Under the pieces are notes generated by a model. It searched no databases, had not been told where the DNA came from, and saw only the letters and a program-made list of their open reading frames with translations. Source: Lachnospiraceae bacterium (GTDB lineage Bacteria > Bacillota > Clostridia > Lachnospirales > Lachnospiraceae). Taken from it: a stretch of 64,000 nt of DNA. Below, piece by piece: positions 19,253 to 30,168 of this stretch. A program made the translations under genes and the position numbers. Every line of letters starts with the position of its first letter. Within the stretch, counting starts at the first letter, position 1. Location of the stretch: contig JAAWBG010000016.1 of the NCBI GenBank assembly GCA_022792535.1, positions 19,854 through 83,853 of the forward strand, in the 5' to 3' direction.

Positions 19253-21496
19253 ATGGCAGAATATGCCAATGTGATTGTGGATATTTCCCATGAAAAACTA
19301 GATAAAACTTTTCAGTACCGGATTCCAGAGAGATTGCAGGAAGAACTTGCAGTGGGAGTACAGGTAGAGATTCCTTTTGGAAATGGAGAACGGAAGACGA
19401 CAGGTTATGTGGTGGAGCTGACCGATACTCCGGAATATGAGGTGGCAAAAATCAAGGAGATTGGGGATGTGGCGGCAGGCAGCATTCCCATAGAATCTCA
19501 GTTGATCGCCCTTGCAGGCTGGATGCGGAAAAATTATGGCGGCACCATGAATCATGCCCTGAAAACAGTCCTTCCGGTAAAACAGAAAAGAAGGGAAAAA
19601 AAGCAGCGCTTTGTGAAACTAGAATTAAGCCGGGAAGAGGCACAGGAGCAGCTGGCTCTGTTTGAGAAAAAGAATCACAAAGCCCGCATTCGTCTGCTTA
19701 CTGCCTTGATAGAGCAGAGTCCCCTGCCCTATGAAGTGGTAACCGGTAAATTGAATATGACTGCTTCAGTGATCCGCGCCATGGATGAGATGGGGATTCT
19801 TTGTGTGGAAGAAAAACGGGCTTACCGCAGTCCCTTTGGGAAGATAGACCGTAAGGAGAAGCCTTTGGTGCTGAACCAGGAACAACAAAGGATCGTAGAT
19901 CGTATTTGGCAGGAATTGAATCGGGAACAGCACCATACCTATCTGATTCATGGAGTGACAGGAAGCGGAAAAACGGCAGTATACATAGAATTGATTGAGA
20001 AGGTTGTGGCCAGCGGAAAACAGGCCATCGTATTGATTCCAGAGATTGCCCTGACGTATCAGACTGTGGTGCGTTTTTATCAGCGGTTTGGAGAGCGGGT
20101 CTCTATTCTGAATTCTAAAATGTCGCCGGGAGAACGGTATGATCAGTTTGAGCGGGCCAAAATGGGAGAATTGGATGTGATGATCGGTCCAAGATCTGCA
20201 TTGTTCACACCATTTTCAAATTTAGGAGTTATCATCATAGATGAGGAACATGAAACCAGTTACAAAAGCGAGACATTGCCCAGATATCATGCCAGAGAGA
20301 CGGCCATAGAGCGGGGGCGGATGGCAGGGGCCAGCGTAGTGCTAGGATCGGCTACGCCCTCGATGGACAGTTATTATAAGGCTGAGCAAGGAGAATATAT
20401 TCTTCTGGAACTGGAAAAAAGAATTGAAGAAAAGCCGCTGCCGGCGTGTGAAATTGTGGATTTGCGGGAAGAATTAAAACAGGGAAACCGTTCTATTTTA
20501 AGCGGAAGACTGCAGGAATTGATGGAAGAACGGTTAGAGAGGCGACAGCAGATCATGTTGTTTATCAATCGTCGGGGAATGGCTGGGTTTGTCTCTTGCA
20601 GAGCCTGCGGCCATGTACTGAAATGCCCTCATTGCGATGTGTCCTTAAGCCAGCATGCCCATGGGAAAATGGTATGCCATTACTGCGGGTATGAGGAGCC
20701 GGTGCCTCAGAATTGTCCAGAGTGCGGTTCCAAATATATCAGTGGATTTAAGGCAGGCACTCAGAAGATAGAGGAGATTGTAAAAAAGAGATTTCCAGAG
20801 GCAAAGGTTCTTAGGATGGATTTTGACACCACCCGGAACAAAGAAGGATATGAGAAGATTCTGTCTTCCTTTGCGAACCAAGAAGCGGATATTTTAATTG
20901 GTACCCAGATGATTGTAAAGGGACACGATTTTCCCAATGTAACGCTGGTGGGAGTACTGGCGGCAGATTTGTCTCTCTTTGTCAGTGATTTTCATGGACC
21001 GGAACGGACCTTTCAATTGCTGACTCAGGCGGCGGGGCGTGCAGGAAGAGGAAAACTGCCAGGGGAAGTGGTGATTCAGACTTATCATCCAGAGCATTAT
21101 GGGATTGAGCTGGCCAGACAGCAGGATTATAAAAAGTTCTATGAAACAGAGATTGCCTATCGGCAGATCATGCAGTATCCCCCCTGCGGCCATATGATGG
21201 TGATGCTGGTGGCGTCCAGAGACGAGATGACAGCGTCTCTCAGTGCAGAACTGCTGGGACAGAAGGTACGACAGTCACAGGAAAAGGGAAAATTGACAGG
21301 ATTGTCTGTGATCGGTCCGGCCAATGCTGCGGTGGCCAAAGTCAAAGATATTTACAAAAAAGTAATTTATTTTAAACATGCAGATTATCAGGAATTGGTG
21401 AAGATCAAAGATGTATTGGAGCTGTTTGTCAGCAGCCACAGGGAATTTTCCAGTATTATGATACAATTTGACTTTAATCCCATGAATGGATTTTAG
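19253..21496 (+). CDS. priA: Primosomal protein N' (helicase)
   Basis: GVTGSGKTAVYIELI, DEEHETSYK, zinc-binding CRACGHVLKCPHCDVSL. Confidence 0.97.
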   Translation: MAEYANVIVDISHEKLDKTFQYRIPERLQEELAVGVQVEIPFGNGERKTTGYVVELTDTPEYEVAKIKEIGDVAAGSIPIESQLIALAGWMRKNYGGTMNHALKTVLPVKQKRREKKQRFVKLELSREEAQEQLALFEKKNHKARIRLLTALIEQSPLPYEVVTGKLNMTASVIRAMDEMGILCVEEKRAYRSPFGKIDRKEKPLVLNQEQQRIVDRIWQELNREQHHTYLIHGVTGSGKTAVYIELIEKVVASGKQAIVLIPEIALTYQTVVRFYQRFGERVSILNSKMSPGERYDQFERAKMGELDVMIGPRSALFTPFSNLGVIIIDEEHETSYKSETLPRYHARETAIERGRMAGASVVLGSATPSMDSYYKAEQGEYILLELEKRIEEKPLPACEIVDLREELKQGNRSILSGRLQELMEERLERRQQIMLFINRRGMAGFVSCRACGHVLKCPHCDVSLSQHAHGKMVCHYCGYEEPVPQNCPECGSKYISGFKAGTQKIEEIVKKRFPEAKVLRMDFDTTRNKEGYEKILSSFANQEADILIGTQMIVKGHDFPNVTLVGVLAADLSLFVSDFHGPERTFQLLTQAAGRAGRGKLPGEVVIQTYHPEHYGIELARQQDYKKFYETEIAYRQIMQYPPCGHMMVMLVASRDEMTASLSAELLGQKVRQSQEKGKLTGLSVIGPANAAVAKVKDIYKKVIYFKHADYQELVKIKDVLELFVSSHREFSSIMIQFDFNPMNGF

Positions 21497-21555
21497 ATCA
21501 TGGACTTTAAATAAAATGAAATATAGATTTAATATATGTTTGAGGAGGAAATGAA

Positions 21556-22047
21556 ATGGCGCTGAGAATGATTCGACAGATGGGTGACGAAGTATTGACA
21601 AAGAGATGCAGAGAGGTAAAAGAGGTAACGCCCAGAATCAAGGAATTGATTGACGATATGCTAGAGACCATGTATGAGGCCAATGGAGTGGGCCTTGCGG
21701 CTCCCCAGGTGGGAGTTTTAAAACGCCTGGTGGTGATTGATGTGGGGGAAGGCCCCATTGTGCTGATCAATCCTCGTGTGATTGCAACCCGCGGGGAGCA
21801 GACCGGCGACGAAGGATGTTTAAGTCTTCCAGGAAAGGCAGGTGTGGTGACCAGATCTGCCTATGTGAAAATAGAGGCATGGGATGAGAATATGGAGCGG
21901 TTTGAACTAGAAGGCGAGGAACTTTTGGCAAGAGCCTTTGAACATGAGATCGAACATTTAGACGGGCACATGTATGTGGAAAAAGTAGAAGGACCTTTGC
22001 ACGATGTGACTTACGAAGAAGAGGAAGAAGGAGAAGAGATAGAATGA
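21556..22047 (+). CDS. def: Peptide deformylase
   Basis: GVGLAAPQVG, EGCLSLP, HEIEHLDG. Confidence 0.97.
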   Translation: MALRMIRQMGDEVLTKRCREVKEVTPRIKELIDDMLETMYEANGVGLAAPQVGVLKRLVVIDVGEGPIVLINPRVIATRGEQTGDEGCLSLPGKAGVVTRSAYVKIEAWDENMERFELEGEELLARAFEHEIEHLDGHMYVEKVEGPLHDVTYEEEEEGEEIE

Positions 22048-23006
22048 AAGTAATCTTTATGGGAACGCCGGATTTTTCTGTGGGGACCTTGGAAAAACTG
22101 CTGGAAGCAGGCCATGAGATTGCTTTGGTAGTTACCCAGCCGGATAAACCCAAAGGCAGGGGAAAGTCCATGCAGTTCCCTCCTGTAAAAGAGGCGGCTC
22201 TGGCCCATGATCTGGAGGTGTATCAGCCCAGACGGGTACGAGACCCGGAATGTGTCGAATATCTCAGACAGAAGGCGGCGGATATTATCGTTGTTGTGGC
22301 CTTTGGACAGATTCTTCCCAAAGAGATATTGGAAATGCCGCCCTATGGCTGCGTCAATGTTCATGCTTCTCTGCTGCCGAAATATCGGGGCGCGGCGCCC
22401 ATTCAGTGGGCAGTGATTCAAGGAGAAAAAGTCACAGGTGTGACGACGATGCGGATGGACGAGGGCTTAGATACCGGAGATATGATCTTAAAAGAAGAAG
22501 TAGTTTTAAGAGAAGATGAGACAGGCGGAAGCCTTTTTGACCGGCTGGCCAAAACGGGAGCGGAACTTTGCGTTAAGACTTTGGACGGGATTGTTCAGGG
22601 AACTGTTGCTTATACTCCTCAGAATGAAAAAGAGGCTACGCACACTTCTATGATCAAAAAGCAGTTGGGAGAGATTCAATGGAATCGGCCGGCCCAAGAA
22701 CTGGAACGTCTGATCCGGGGGCTGAATCCCTGGCCCAGCGCTTACACTCATCTGGAAGGGAAGACATTGAAGATCTGGAAATCTCATGTGTTGGATTCGG
22801 CGGGAGAGCCAGGGGAATCTTGCATAGAAGAAAATATTCAAGAACCAGGCCAGGTTATAAATATTACCAGAGACGCCATAGAAGTTCAGACTGGACAGGG
22901 AATCTTGGTACTGGAAGAAGTTCAGTTAGAAGGAAAGAAACGGATGAAAACAGATGCTTTTCTCCGGGGATGTTCCCTGGAGACTGGAATGCGATTGGGA
23001 AACTGA
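22044..23006 (+). CDS. fmt: Methionyl-tRNA formyltransferase
   Basis: MGTPDFSVGTLE, VNVHASLLPKYRGAAPIQWA; 4-bp overlap with def. Confidence 0.97.
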   Translation: MKVIFMGTPDFSVGTLEKLLEAGHEIALVVTQPDKPKGRGKSMQFPPVKEAALAHDLEVYQPRRVRDPECVEYLRQKAADIIVVVAFGQILPKEILEMPPYGCVNVHASLLPKYRGAAPIQWAVIQGEKVTGVTTMRMDEGLDTGDMILKEEVVLREDETGGSLFDRLAKTGAELCVKTLDGIVQGTVAYTPQNEKEATHTSMIKKQLGEIQWNRPAQELERLIRGLNPWPSAYTHLEGKTLKIWKSHVLDSAGEPGESCIEENIQEPGQVINITRDAIEVQTGQGILVLEEVQLEGKKRMKTDAFLRGCSLETGMRLGN

Positions 23007-23048
23007 TATTTTTAGGAAAAGATGGGGAAAAGCGAAAGGAGAGATTTT

Positions 23049-23753
23049 ATGCCATTTTATGGATATTATTTTGATCCCACTTATATTTTGGTTATTATCG
23101 GCGCAGTGATTTGCCTGATAGCCTCTGCAAGAGTTAAATCTACATTTAAGAAATATGACAAAGTAAGGAGCATGTCTGGAATGACAGGAGCCCAGGCAGC
23201 AGAACGCATTTTGCATTCTGCAGGTATTTATGATGTGTCGGTTCAACATGTTTCCGGCAGCCTGACAGATCACTATGATCCAAGGAACAAGACGCTGCGT
23301 CTTTCAGACAGTACCTATGGCTCTGCTTCCGTGGCGGCGGTAGGCGTGGCGGCTCACGAGTGCGGACACGCAATTCAGCATCAGAAATCTTATGCGCCTC
23401 TGAGTATTCGGGGAGCTATTGTACCAGTGGCAAACTTTGGCTCTGCCATTGCATGGCCATTGATTATAGTTGGCCTGTTTATCACCAGCCGGACAGGAAG
23501 CCTTCTGATCAACATTGGGATTTTGTGTTTCTCATTGGCAGTTTTATTCCAGCTTGTGACCCTTCCGGTGGAATTTAATGCTTCTAACCGTGCGATTCGT
23601 ATTTTGGGTGAAACAGGCATCTTAGGAGAAGAAGAACTGCGGGGAACCAGAAAGGTCCTTGGAGCGGCAGCTTTGACCTATGTGGCAGGAGCGGCAGCTT
23701 CTATTTTACAGCTTTTGCGTCTGATCTTTTTGTTCGGCGGAAGAGACGATTGA
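23049..23753 (+). CDS. YugP-like zinc metallopeptidase
   Basis: HECGHAIQHQ zinc motif and TM segments; GMTGAQAAERIL N-terminal pattern. Confidence 0.92.
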   Translation: MPFYGYYFDPTYILVIIGAVICLIASARVKSTFKKYDKVRSMSGMTGAQAAERILHSAGIYDVSVQHVSGSLTDHYDPRNKTLRLSDSTYGSASVAAVGVAAHECGHAIQHQKSYAPLSIRGAIVPVANFGSAIAWPLIIVGLFITSRTGSLLINIGILCFSLAVLFQLVTLPVEFNASNRAIRILGETGILGEEELRGTRKVLGAAALTYVAGAAASILQLLRLIFLFGGRDD

Positions 23754-23772
23754 GGATGGCAGGGAGGAATTT

Positions 23773-25086
23773 ATGGGAAATACCATAAACAGCAGAGAAT
23801 TGATCTTAGAAATTCTGCTGGCAGTGACACAGGATGGAGCCTACAGCCATCTTGTGATTCGAAATACCTTGGATAAGTATCAATATCTGGAAAAGCAGGA
23901 AAGAAAATTTATCAAGCGGGTATGTGAAGGAACACTGGAGCACATGATCTGGATTGATTATGTGATTGATCAGTTTTCGAAAGTAAAAGTAAGGAAGATG
24001 AAACCGGTGATCCGCTGTATTTTAAGAAGCAGCGTCTATGAGCTGAAATACATGGATGCCGTTCCGGCTTCGGCGACCTGCAATGAAGCGGTGAAATTAG
24101 CTCAGAAGAAGGGATTTCACAATCTCAAAGGTTTTGTCAATGGGGTATTGCGCAATATCAATCGCGGCCTTTTTGAAATCTCTCTGCCAGATCAGGAAAA
24201 AGAACCATTGAGATATCTGTCCATTGTGTATTCTATGCCTGTGTGGATCTTAGAATTGTGGCGGAAATCTTATCATTTAGAACAGATAGAAGAATTTTTA
24301 CAGGCATTTCTCACAGAAATGCCTACTTCTATTCGGGTAAATACTTTGCGGACTTCGAAAGAAGAGCTGAGGCGGGAGCTGGAGCAGGAAAAGATTCGCG
24401 TGTTGGATGTGGAAGGAATGGCCAATGCTTTACAGATTCAGCAGTATGACCGGCTGGAACAGATTCTGGCTTTTCGGGAGGGCAGATTTTATGTGCAGGA
24501 TATCAGTTCTATGCAGGCGGCTCTCTGGGCGGAACCTGCAAAAGACAGTCTGGTGCTGGACGTGTGTGCGGCCCCTGGTGGGAAAAGCATACATATGGCA
24601 GAACTGATGCAGGGAACTGGAGTTGTGGAAGCCAGAGATCTAACTCAGCAGAAAGTATGCCTGATTCAAGAAAATGTGATGCGGTGCGGTTTGAAAAATG
24701 TTTATCCCAGAGTGATGGACGCCCGGATTTTGGATCAGGAAAAGATAGGAAAAGCAGATATTGTGATGGCAGATCTGCCTTGCTCCGGTTTGGGAGTGTT
24801 AGGAAAAAAGGCAGATATTAAATACAGGGTAACAGGAAGGGACTGCCGGGAATTATCCAAGCTGCAGAGAGAGATTCTTAAGGTAGTACAACAGTATGTA
24901 AAGCCAGGCGGAACTTTGCTGTACAGTACCTGTACGATAAATCCCGGTGAAAATGAAGAAAATACTGCTTGGTTTTTGAAAGAGCATCCAGAGTTTTTCT
25001 TGGAAAAACAGCAGCAGATACTGCCCCAAAAGGGAAAACAGGATGGATTCTTTTTGGCGAAATTTATAAAATCTCAGAATTCCTGA
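23773..25086 (+). CDS. rsmB: 16S rRNA (cytosine-967-C5)-methyltransferase
   Basis: NusB-like N-terminus; VCAAPGGKS, ADLPCSGLG, YSTCTINPGENE. Confidence 0.95.
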   Translation: MGNTINSRELILEILLAVTQDGAYSHLVIRNTLDKYQYLEKQERKFIKRVCEGTLEHMIWIDYVIDQFSKVKVRKMKPVIRCILRSSVYELKYMDAVPASATCNEAVKLAQKKGFHNLKGFVNGVLRNINRGLFEISLPDQEKEPLRYLSIVYSMPVWILELWRKSYHLEQIEEFLQAFLTEMPTSIRVNTLRTSKEELRRELEQEKIRVLDVEGMANALQIQQYDRLEQILAFREGRFYVQDISSMQAALWAEPAKDSLVLDVCAAPGGKSIHMAELMQGTGVVEARDLTQQKVCLIQENVMRCGLKNVYPRVMDARILDQEKIGKADIVMADLPCSGLGVLGKKADIKYRVTGRDCRELSKLQREILKVVQQYVKPGGTLLYSTCTINPGENEENTAWFLKEHPEFFLEKQQQILPQKGKQDGFFLAKFIKSQNS

Positions 25087-25135
25087 AAGAAAGAGCAGTA
25101 ACAGACAGCAACATCAAACAGAAGGTTATGAATCT

Positions 25136-26182
25136 ATGGAGAAACAAGATATAAAGTCCTGGAATCAAAAGGAACTGGAAGAATTTCTGGTATCCCTGGG
25201 GGAAAAACCCTTTCGGGCAAGACAGATCTATGCCTGGATCCACGGGAGACAAGTATCTTCTTTTGAGGAAATGACGGATATTTCGAAAAAGTTAAAAGAA
25301 AAATTAATAAATACTTGCGAGCTGACTTCTCTAAAACAGGTGCAGGTGCAGACGTCAAAGCAAGATGGAACCAGAAAATATCTCTTTGCATTGTCAGATG
25401 GAAATATGGTGGAGAGCGTGCTGATGCGCTACCATCATGGAAACAGCGTCTGCATTTCTTCTCAGGTGGGATGCCGGATGGGCTGCAGATTCTGCGCGTC
25501 TACTCTGGACGGACTGGTGCGGAACCTGACTCCTGCTGAGATGCTGGATCAGATCTATCAGATTCAAAAAGAAATCGGAGAGCGGATTTCTCATGTGGTG
25601 GTGATGGGAACAGGAGAACCTCTGGATAATTATGAGAATCTTTTGAAATTTATTCAATTAGTGTCAGACGAAAATGGGGTGCATATCAGTCAGCGCAATC
25701 TTACTGTTTCCACCTGCGGCATTGTGCCCAAGATACGCAGGCTGGCAGAGGAACATCTTCAGATCACACTGGCCCTCTCCCTTCATGCCGCTTCCCAGGA
25801 GAAACGCCTGGAGTTGATGCCGGTGGCAAACAAATATGAGATTGGACAGGTAATAGATGCATGCCGGTATTATTTTGCCCAGACCGGCCGAAGAATCACC
25901 TTTGAGTACAGTCTGGTGGGCGGTGTAAACGACAGCAGCCAGGATGCGGCCCAGCTGGCAGAACTGATTCAAGGCATAAACTGTCATGTAAATTTGATTC
26001 CGGTCAATCCCATCAAAGAATGTGATTATGTACAGTCCACCCGTCAGGTGGTGCTGGATTTTAAAAAGAAACTTGAAAAATATGGGATTAATGTTACTAT
26101 AAGAAGAGAGATGGGCAGAGACATTGACGGAGCCTGCGGGCAGCTGCGGAAGAAGGCGGCGGACGCTTTCAATATTTTGTGA
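25136..26182 (+). CDS. rlmN: Dual-specificity RNA methyltransferase RlmN (radical SAM)
   Basis: GCRMGCRFCAS radical SAM cluster motif; VVVMGTGEPLDNYENL. Confidence 0.97.
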   Translation: MEKQDIKSWNQKELEEFLVSLGEKPFRARQIYAWIHGRQVSSFEEMTDISKKLKEKLINTCELTSLKQVQVQTSKQDGTRKYLFALSDGNMVESVLMRYHHGNSVCISSQVGCRMGCRFCASTLDGLVRNLTPAEMLDQIYQIQKEIGERISHVVVMGTGEPLDNYENLLKFIQLVSDENGVHISQRNLTVSTCGIVPKIRRLAEEHLQITLALSLHAASQEKRLELMPVANKYEIGQVIDACRYYFAQTGRRITFEYSLVGGVNDSSQDAAQLAELIQGINCHVNLIPVNPIKECDYVQSTRQVVLDFKKKLEKYGINVTIRREMGRDIDGACGQLRKKAADAFNIL

Positions 26183-26435
26183 AATCCAGATAAGATCATG
26201 GAAGAATATTCTTTGGAAGAAAACATACCAGTTGGAGTCTATGAAGGCTTTACTGTTATTGTGTGTCGAAAAGGGCAGGTGATTTCTACTTGTCCTTTCC
26301 TTTTGGTTATGCTAAAATATTCAAGGTATCAGTAAATATTTCCAGTTTTTAATGGAATTGAATAAAAAGAGATGGCAAAAAGGCGGCTGTGGACCATTTC
26401 AAGAAAACGATTTGATAGAAAGGCAGGCGAGAATC

Positions 26436-27179
26436 ATGAAGACTGTTTCCAGAACGGATACGGGGAGAAGACGGGAGATGAATCAAGATTATGTGTATAC
26501 CTCCGAAACACCAGTTGGAAATCTGCCGAATCTGTTTATTTTAGCAGATGGCATGGGTGGTCACAATGCAGGAGATTACGCCTCCAGATACACAGTGGAA
26601 ATGATTGTGGACTTTGTGAGAAACAGCAGCGGGACGTCACCGATTACCATTATCAGAGAGGCGATTCAGCAGGCAAATCAGGCTGTTATGGAGAAGGCTC
26701 AAACCGATATTGATTTAGAAGGCATGGGTACTACCGTGGTGGTGGCAACTGTACAGGGACAGGAATTATGTGTGGCGAATGTAGGAGACAGCAGGCTGTA
26801 TCTTGCAGGCCAGGATTTCAGGCAGATTACAAAGGATCATTCTTATGTGCAGGAAATGGTGCGCAGAGGAGAGATTTCTAAAGAAGTGGCGAGAATTCAT
26901 CCAGACCGAAATATTATCACCCGGGCAGTGGGAGGATGGAAAGAAATAGAGGTGGACTTTTTTGAGCTGGATCTAAAAGAAGGAGACCGGATTCTGATCT
27001 GTTCCGATGGACTGACAGATATGTTGGAGGATCAGGAGATTTTTGAGATTATTCAGGAACAGCAGGATATGACGGAAGCTTTAGATCTATTGATTGAGAG
27101 AGCCAATGAATATGGAGGAAATGATAATATTACGATAATTTTAACAGAACCATTTTCAGGTGAGGTGAAAATATGTTAA
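26436..27179 (+). CDS. prpC: PP2C-type serine/threonine phosphatase
   Basis: GRRREMNQDYVY, LADGMGGHNAGDYAS, VGDSRLY; upstream of PASTA kinase. Confidence 0.94.
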   Translation: MKTVSRTDTGRRREMNQDYVYTSETPVGNLPNLFILADGMGGHNAGDYASRYTVEMIVDFVRNSSGTSPITIIREAIQQANQAVMEKAQTDIDLEGMGTTVVVATVQGQELCVANVGDSRLYLAGQDFRQITKDHSYVQEMVRRGEISKEVARIHPDRNIITRAVGGWKEIEVDFFELDLKEGDRILICSDGLTDMLEDQEIFEIIQEQQDMTEALDLLIERANEYGGNDNITIILTEPFSGEVKIC

Positions 27180-29257
27180 GAGAAGGAATTTATCTTGCAG
27201 ATAGATATGAAATTGTAGGAAAAGTGGGAACCGGCGGAATGGCAGATGTCTATAAGGCAAAGGACCATACTCTGGGACGGTTTGTGGGAATTAAGGTGCT
27301 GAAACAGGAGTTTTCCGAGGATGTGAATTTTGTCACAAAATTCCGAACGGAAGCCCAGTCAGCAGCAGGATTAGAACATCCGAATATTGTGAATATTTAT
27401 GATGTTGGAAGTGAGAATTCCATCCATTATATTGTAATGGAGTATGTGGAAGGCATTACCTTGAAAACTTATATTGAGAAAAAAGGGCAGCTTTCTTTTA
27501 AGGAGGCAGTCAGTATTGCCATTCAGGTGGGCAGAGGAATCGAGGCAGCTCATAACAAGCATATTATTCACCGGGATATTAAACCTCAGAATATTATTAT
27601 TTCTACAGAAGGAAAGGTAAAAGTAACTGATTTTGGAATTGCGAGAGCTGCAAGCAGCAATACCATCAGTTCTGATGTAATGGGGTCGGTGCACTACTCT
27701 TCTCCAGAACAAGCCAGAAATGGATTTGTGGATGGGAAAAGCGATATTTATTCTCTTGGAATTGTAATGTATGAGATGGTAACAGGCCGGGTGCCCTTTG
27801 ACGGAGAGTCCACAGTGGCAGTGGCCATCCAGCATCTGCAGGAGGAGATGGTAGTTCCCAGCGCCTATGCGCCGGATCTGCCTGTCAGCATTGAGAAAAT
27901 CATCTTAAAATGTACCCAGAAGAGTCCAGATAGACGTTATAACAATATAGGGGATCTGCTGATGGATCTGAAAAAGGCATTGATCAGCCCAGATGAGGAT
28001 TTTGTGGTGATGGTTCCCTTAGGACAGCAGGATAAGACAAGGGTGATGCGGCCGGATGAGGTGGAAAGCATCAAGGAGCAGACTCGAAGCATCTATTATA
28101 ATGAAGAAGAGGACGAGGAAGAAGATCCAGAGGAAGAAGACGAAGAAGAGGATGAGGATGGGTTCTTAAATCCCAAAATGGAAAAGGCAGTGACCATTAT
28201 GGGAATCGTGGCCGCAGTCATTATTGTGGCGATTATTGTTTATATTGCAGGAAGTTTTCTTGGATTTTTCAAATTCAGCGACCGGGAGAAAGAGAAAAAA
28301 GAAGATACAAATGTGACTCAGGAAAAGGAATCGGAGGATAAGGAATCTGAGAAAGTGGAAATGATTGAACTGAAAGGTTCCACTTATGAGGAAGCACAGG
28401 AGGCTTTGAGAAAGATCAGTCTTGGGATTGAGAAAGCCGGGGAAGAGTCCTCTGATATTTATCCGGAAGGACAGATTGTGTCTCAAAGTGAAGAAAAAGG
28501 AAGTATGGTGGATAAACACACGACCATCAAAGTGACGATCAGCAGCGGAGCAGGAGAATTTGATGTGCCGGATGTAAAGGGAAAAAGTAAAAACGAGGCA
28601 GACTCTATGTTGAGAAACGCTGGTTTGAACCCTGTATTTGGCTATGAATACAATGACAATGTTCCCAACGATCAAGTAATCTCTCAGAGTCCAGATGCAG
28701 GAGCAAAGGCAAAAAAGGGAGATACGGTTACGGTTATGTTAAGCCAGGGAAAAGAGACGGTTAAAATGCCGGATGTGCGAAATAAACCGGAGGCAGAAGC
28801 AAGGGCGGCATTAGACGCTCAGAAAATTGTGGTGGCCAGCACATCTTCAGATTATTCTGATGATATTCCAGAAGGAAATGTAATCAGTCAGAGCATTGCA
28901 CCGGATAAAATGGTGGAACAGGGAACACAGGTCACATTGGTGATCAGTCTGGGTAAAAAAATAACGACAGTTTATTATTCACTGAACAATTATATGATTG
29001 ATCTGCCCAGGATTGTGCCCAGCGACGCTATAAGAGTGGAAGCGAAGATTACTTTGTATAAGTCAGAGGGAGAAGATAAAATCAATAGTTGGACAGCAAC
29101 TTCCTTCCCCTACAGTATCAATCAGGGAAATATTGAAAATTGTTCTCAAGGGTACTTCAGGATTCAGTGGACCTGGGTATACTTGGATGAAGATGAGACA
29201 GAGGTTACAGAATCAGACGAGACCACAATCGAAGGCGTAAAATTTACGCAGAACTGA
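27173..29257 (+). CDS. prkC: PASTA-domain serine/threonine kinase
   Basis: Kinase motifs HRDIKPQNIII and TDFGIARA; TM segment; three PASTA repeats; acidic linker. Confidence 0.95.
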   Translation: MLREGIYLADRYEIVGKVGTGGMADVYKAKDHTLGRFVGIKVLKQEFSEDVNFVTKFRTEAQSAAGLEHPNIVNIYDVGSENSIHYIVMEYVEGITLKTYIEKKGQLSFKEAVSIAIQVGRGIEAAHNKHIIHRDIKPQNIIISTEGKVKVTDFGIARAASSNTISSDVMGSVHYSSPEQARNGFVDGKSDIYSLGIVMYEMVTGRVPFDGESTVAVAIQHLQEEMVVPSAYAPDLPVSIEKIILKCTQKSPDRRYNNIGDLLMDLKKALISPDEDFVVMVPLGQQDKTRVMRPDEVESIKEQTRSIYYNEEEDEEEDPEEEDEEEDEDGFLNPKMEKAVTIMGIVAAVIIVAIIVYIAGSFLGFFKFSDREKEKKEDTNVTQEKESEDKESEKVEMIELKGSTYEEAQEALRKISLGIEKAGEESSDIYPEGQIVSQSEEKGSMVDKHTTIKVTISSGAGEFDVPDVKGKSKNEADSMLRNAGLNPVFGYEYNDNVPNDQVISQSPDAGAKAKKGDTVTVMLSQGKETVKMPDVRNKPEAEARAALDAQKIVVASTSSDYSDDIPEGNVISQSIAPDKMVEQGTQVTLVISLGKKITTVYYSLNNYMIDLPRIVPSDAIRVEAKITLYKSEGEDKINSWTATSFPYSINQGNIENCSQGYFRIQWTWVYLDEDETEVTESDETTIEGVKFTQN

Positions 29258-29264
29258 TCGGGAT

Positions 29265-30149
29265 GTGTATATGCAGGGAAAGATTGTAAAGGGAATTGCA
29301 GGTTTTTATTATGTGCATGTGGAAAAGACCGGAGTTTTTGAATGTAAAGCCAAAGGGATTTTCCGCAAAGAAAAAATCAAACCATTAGTGGGAGATAATG
29401 TGGAGATCGACATTATCAATATGGAAGAGAAAACAGGGAATATAAAAAAGATCTATGACAGAAAAAACGCTCTGGTCCGTCCGGCGGTGGCAAATGTGGA
29501 TCAGGCCCTTGTGATCTTTGCGGCAGATAAACCGAAACCGAATTTCAATCTTTTGGACCGGTTTTTGATTATGATGGAGCAGCAGGAGATAGACACAGTC
29601 ATCTGTTTCAACAAACAGGATCTTGTAGAGCCGGAAGAATTAGAGAGACTGAAGAATATTTATCAGTCATGCGGATATCAAATTTTATTTGTCAGTGCAA
29701 AGAGACAGGAAGGGATAGAGGAGATAGGCGGGATACTGGAAGAAAAGACCACTACTGTGGCAGGACCTTCCGGCGCCGGCAAATCTTCTATCATCAATCT
29801 GCTGCAGACAGAGGCGGAGATGGAAACGGGAACTATCAGTGAGAAGATCGAAAGAGGCAGACATACCACCCGCCATTCTCAGCTGATACGTGTAAAAGAA
29901 CAGACTTACATTGTGGATACCCCTGGTTTCAGCTCTATGTATCTGACAGATTTAGAAGCGCAGGATTTGAAATTGTACTTCAGGGAATTCTATGAGTATC
30001 AGTCAAAGTGCCGGTTTCAGGGGTGCAGCCATATTCACGAGCCGGACTGCAGCGTGAAGCAGGCGTTAGAAGAAGGCAGAATCAGCCCTGTCCGGTATGA
30101 AAACTATATCGCCTTATATGAAGAATTGAGAAATAACAGAAAGTATTAG
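29265..30149 (+). CDS. rsgA: Ribosome small subunit-dependent GTPase A
   Basis: Circularly permuted GTPase: FNKQDL, GPSGAGKSSIINLL, DTPGFSS; C-terminal zinc motif. Confidence 0.95.
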   Translation: MYMQGKIVKGIAGFYYVHVEKTGVFECKAKGIFRKEKIKPLVGDNVEIDIINMEEKTGNIKKIYDRKNALVRPAVANVDQALVIFAADKPKPNFNLLDRFLIMMEQQEIDTVICFNKQDLVEPEELERLKNIYQSCGYQILFVSAKRQEGIEEIGGILEEKTTTVAGPSGAGKSSIINLLQTEAEMETGTISEKIERGRHTTRHSQLIRVKEQTYIVDTPGFSSMYLTDLEAQDLKLYFREFYEYQSKCRFQGCSHIHEPDCSVKQALEEGRISPVRYENYIALYEELRNNRKY

Positions 30150-30168
30150 AGAGAAAGCAGGGACTAAC

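Noticed and set aside
26270-26310. Possible terminator AAGGGCAGG...CTTGTCCTTTCC after rlmN
   Set aside because: Weak, interrupted stem and poor U-run; not enough support to call.
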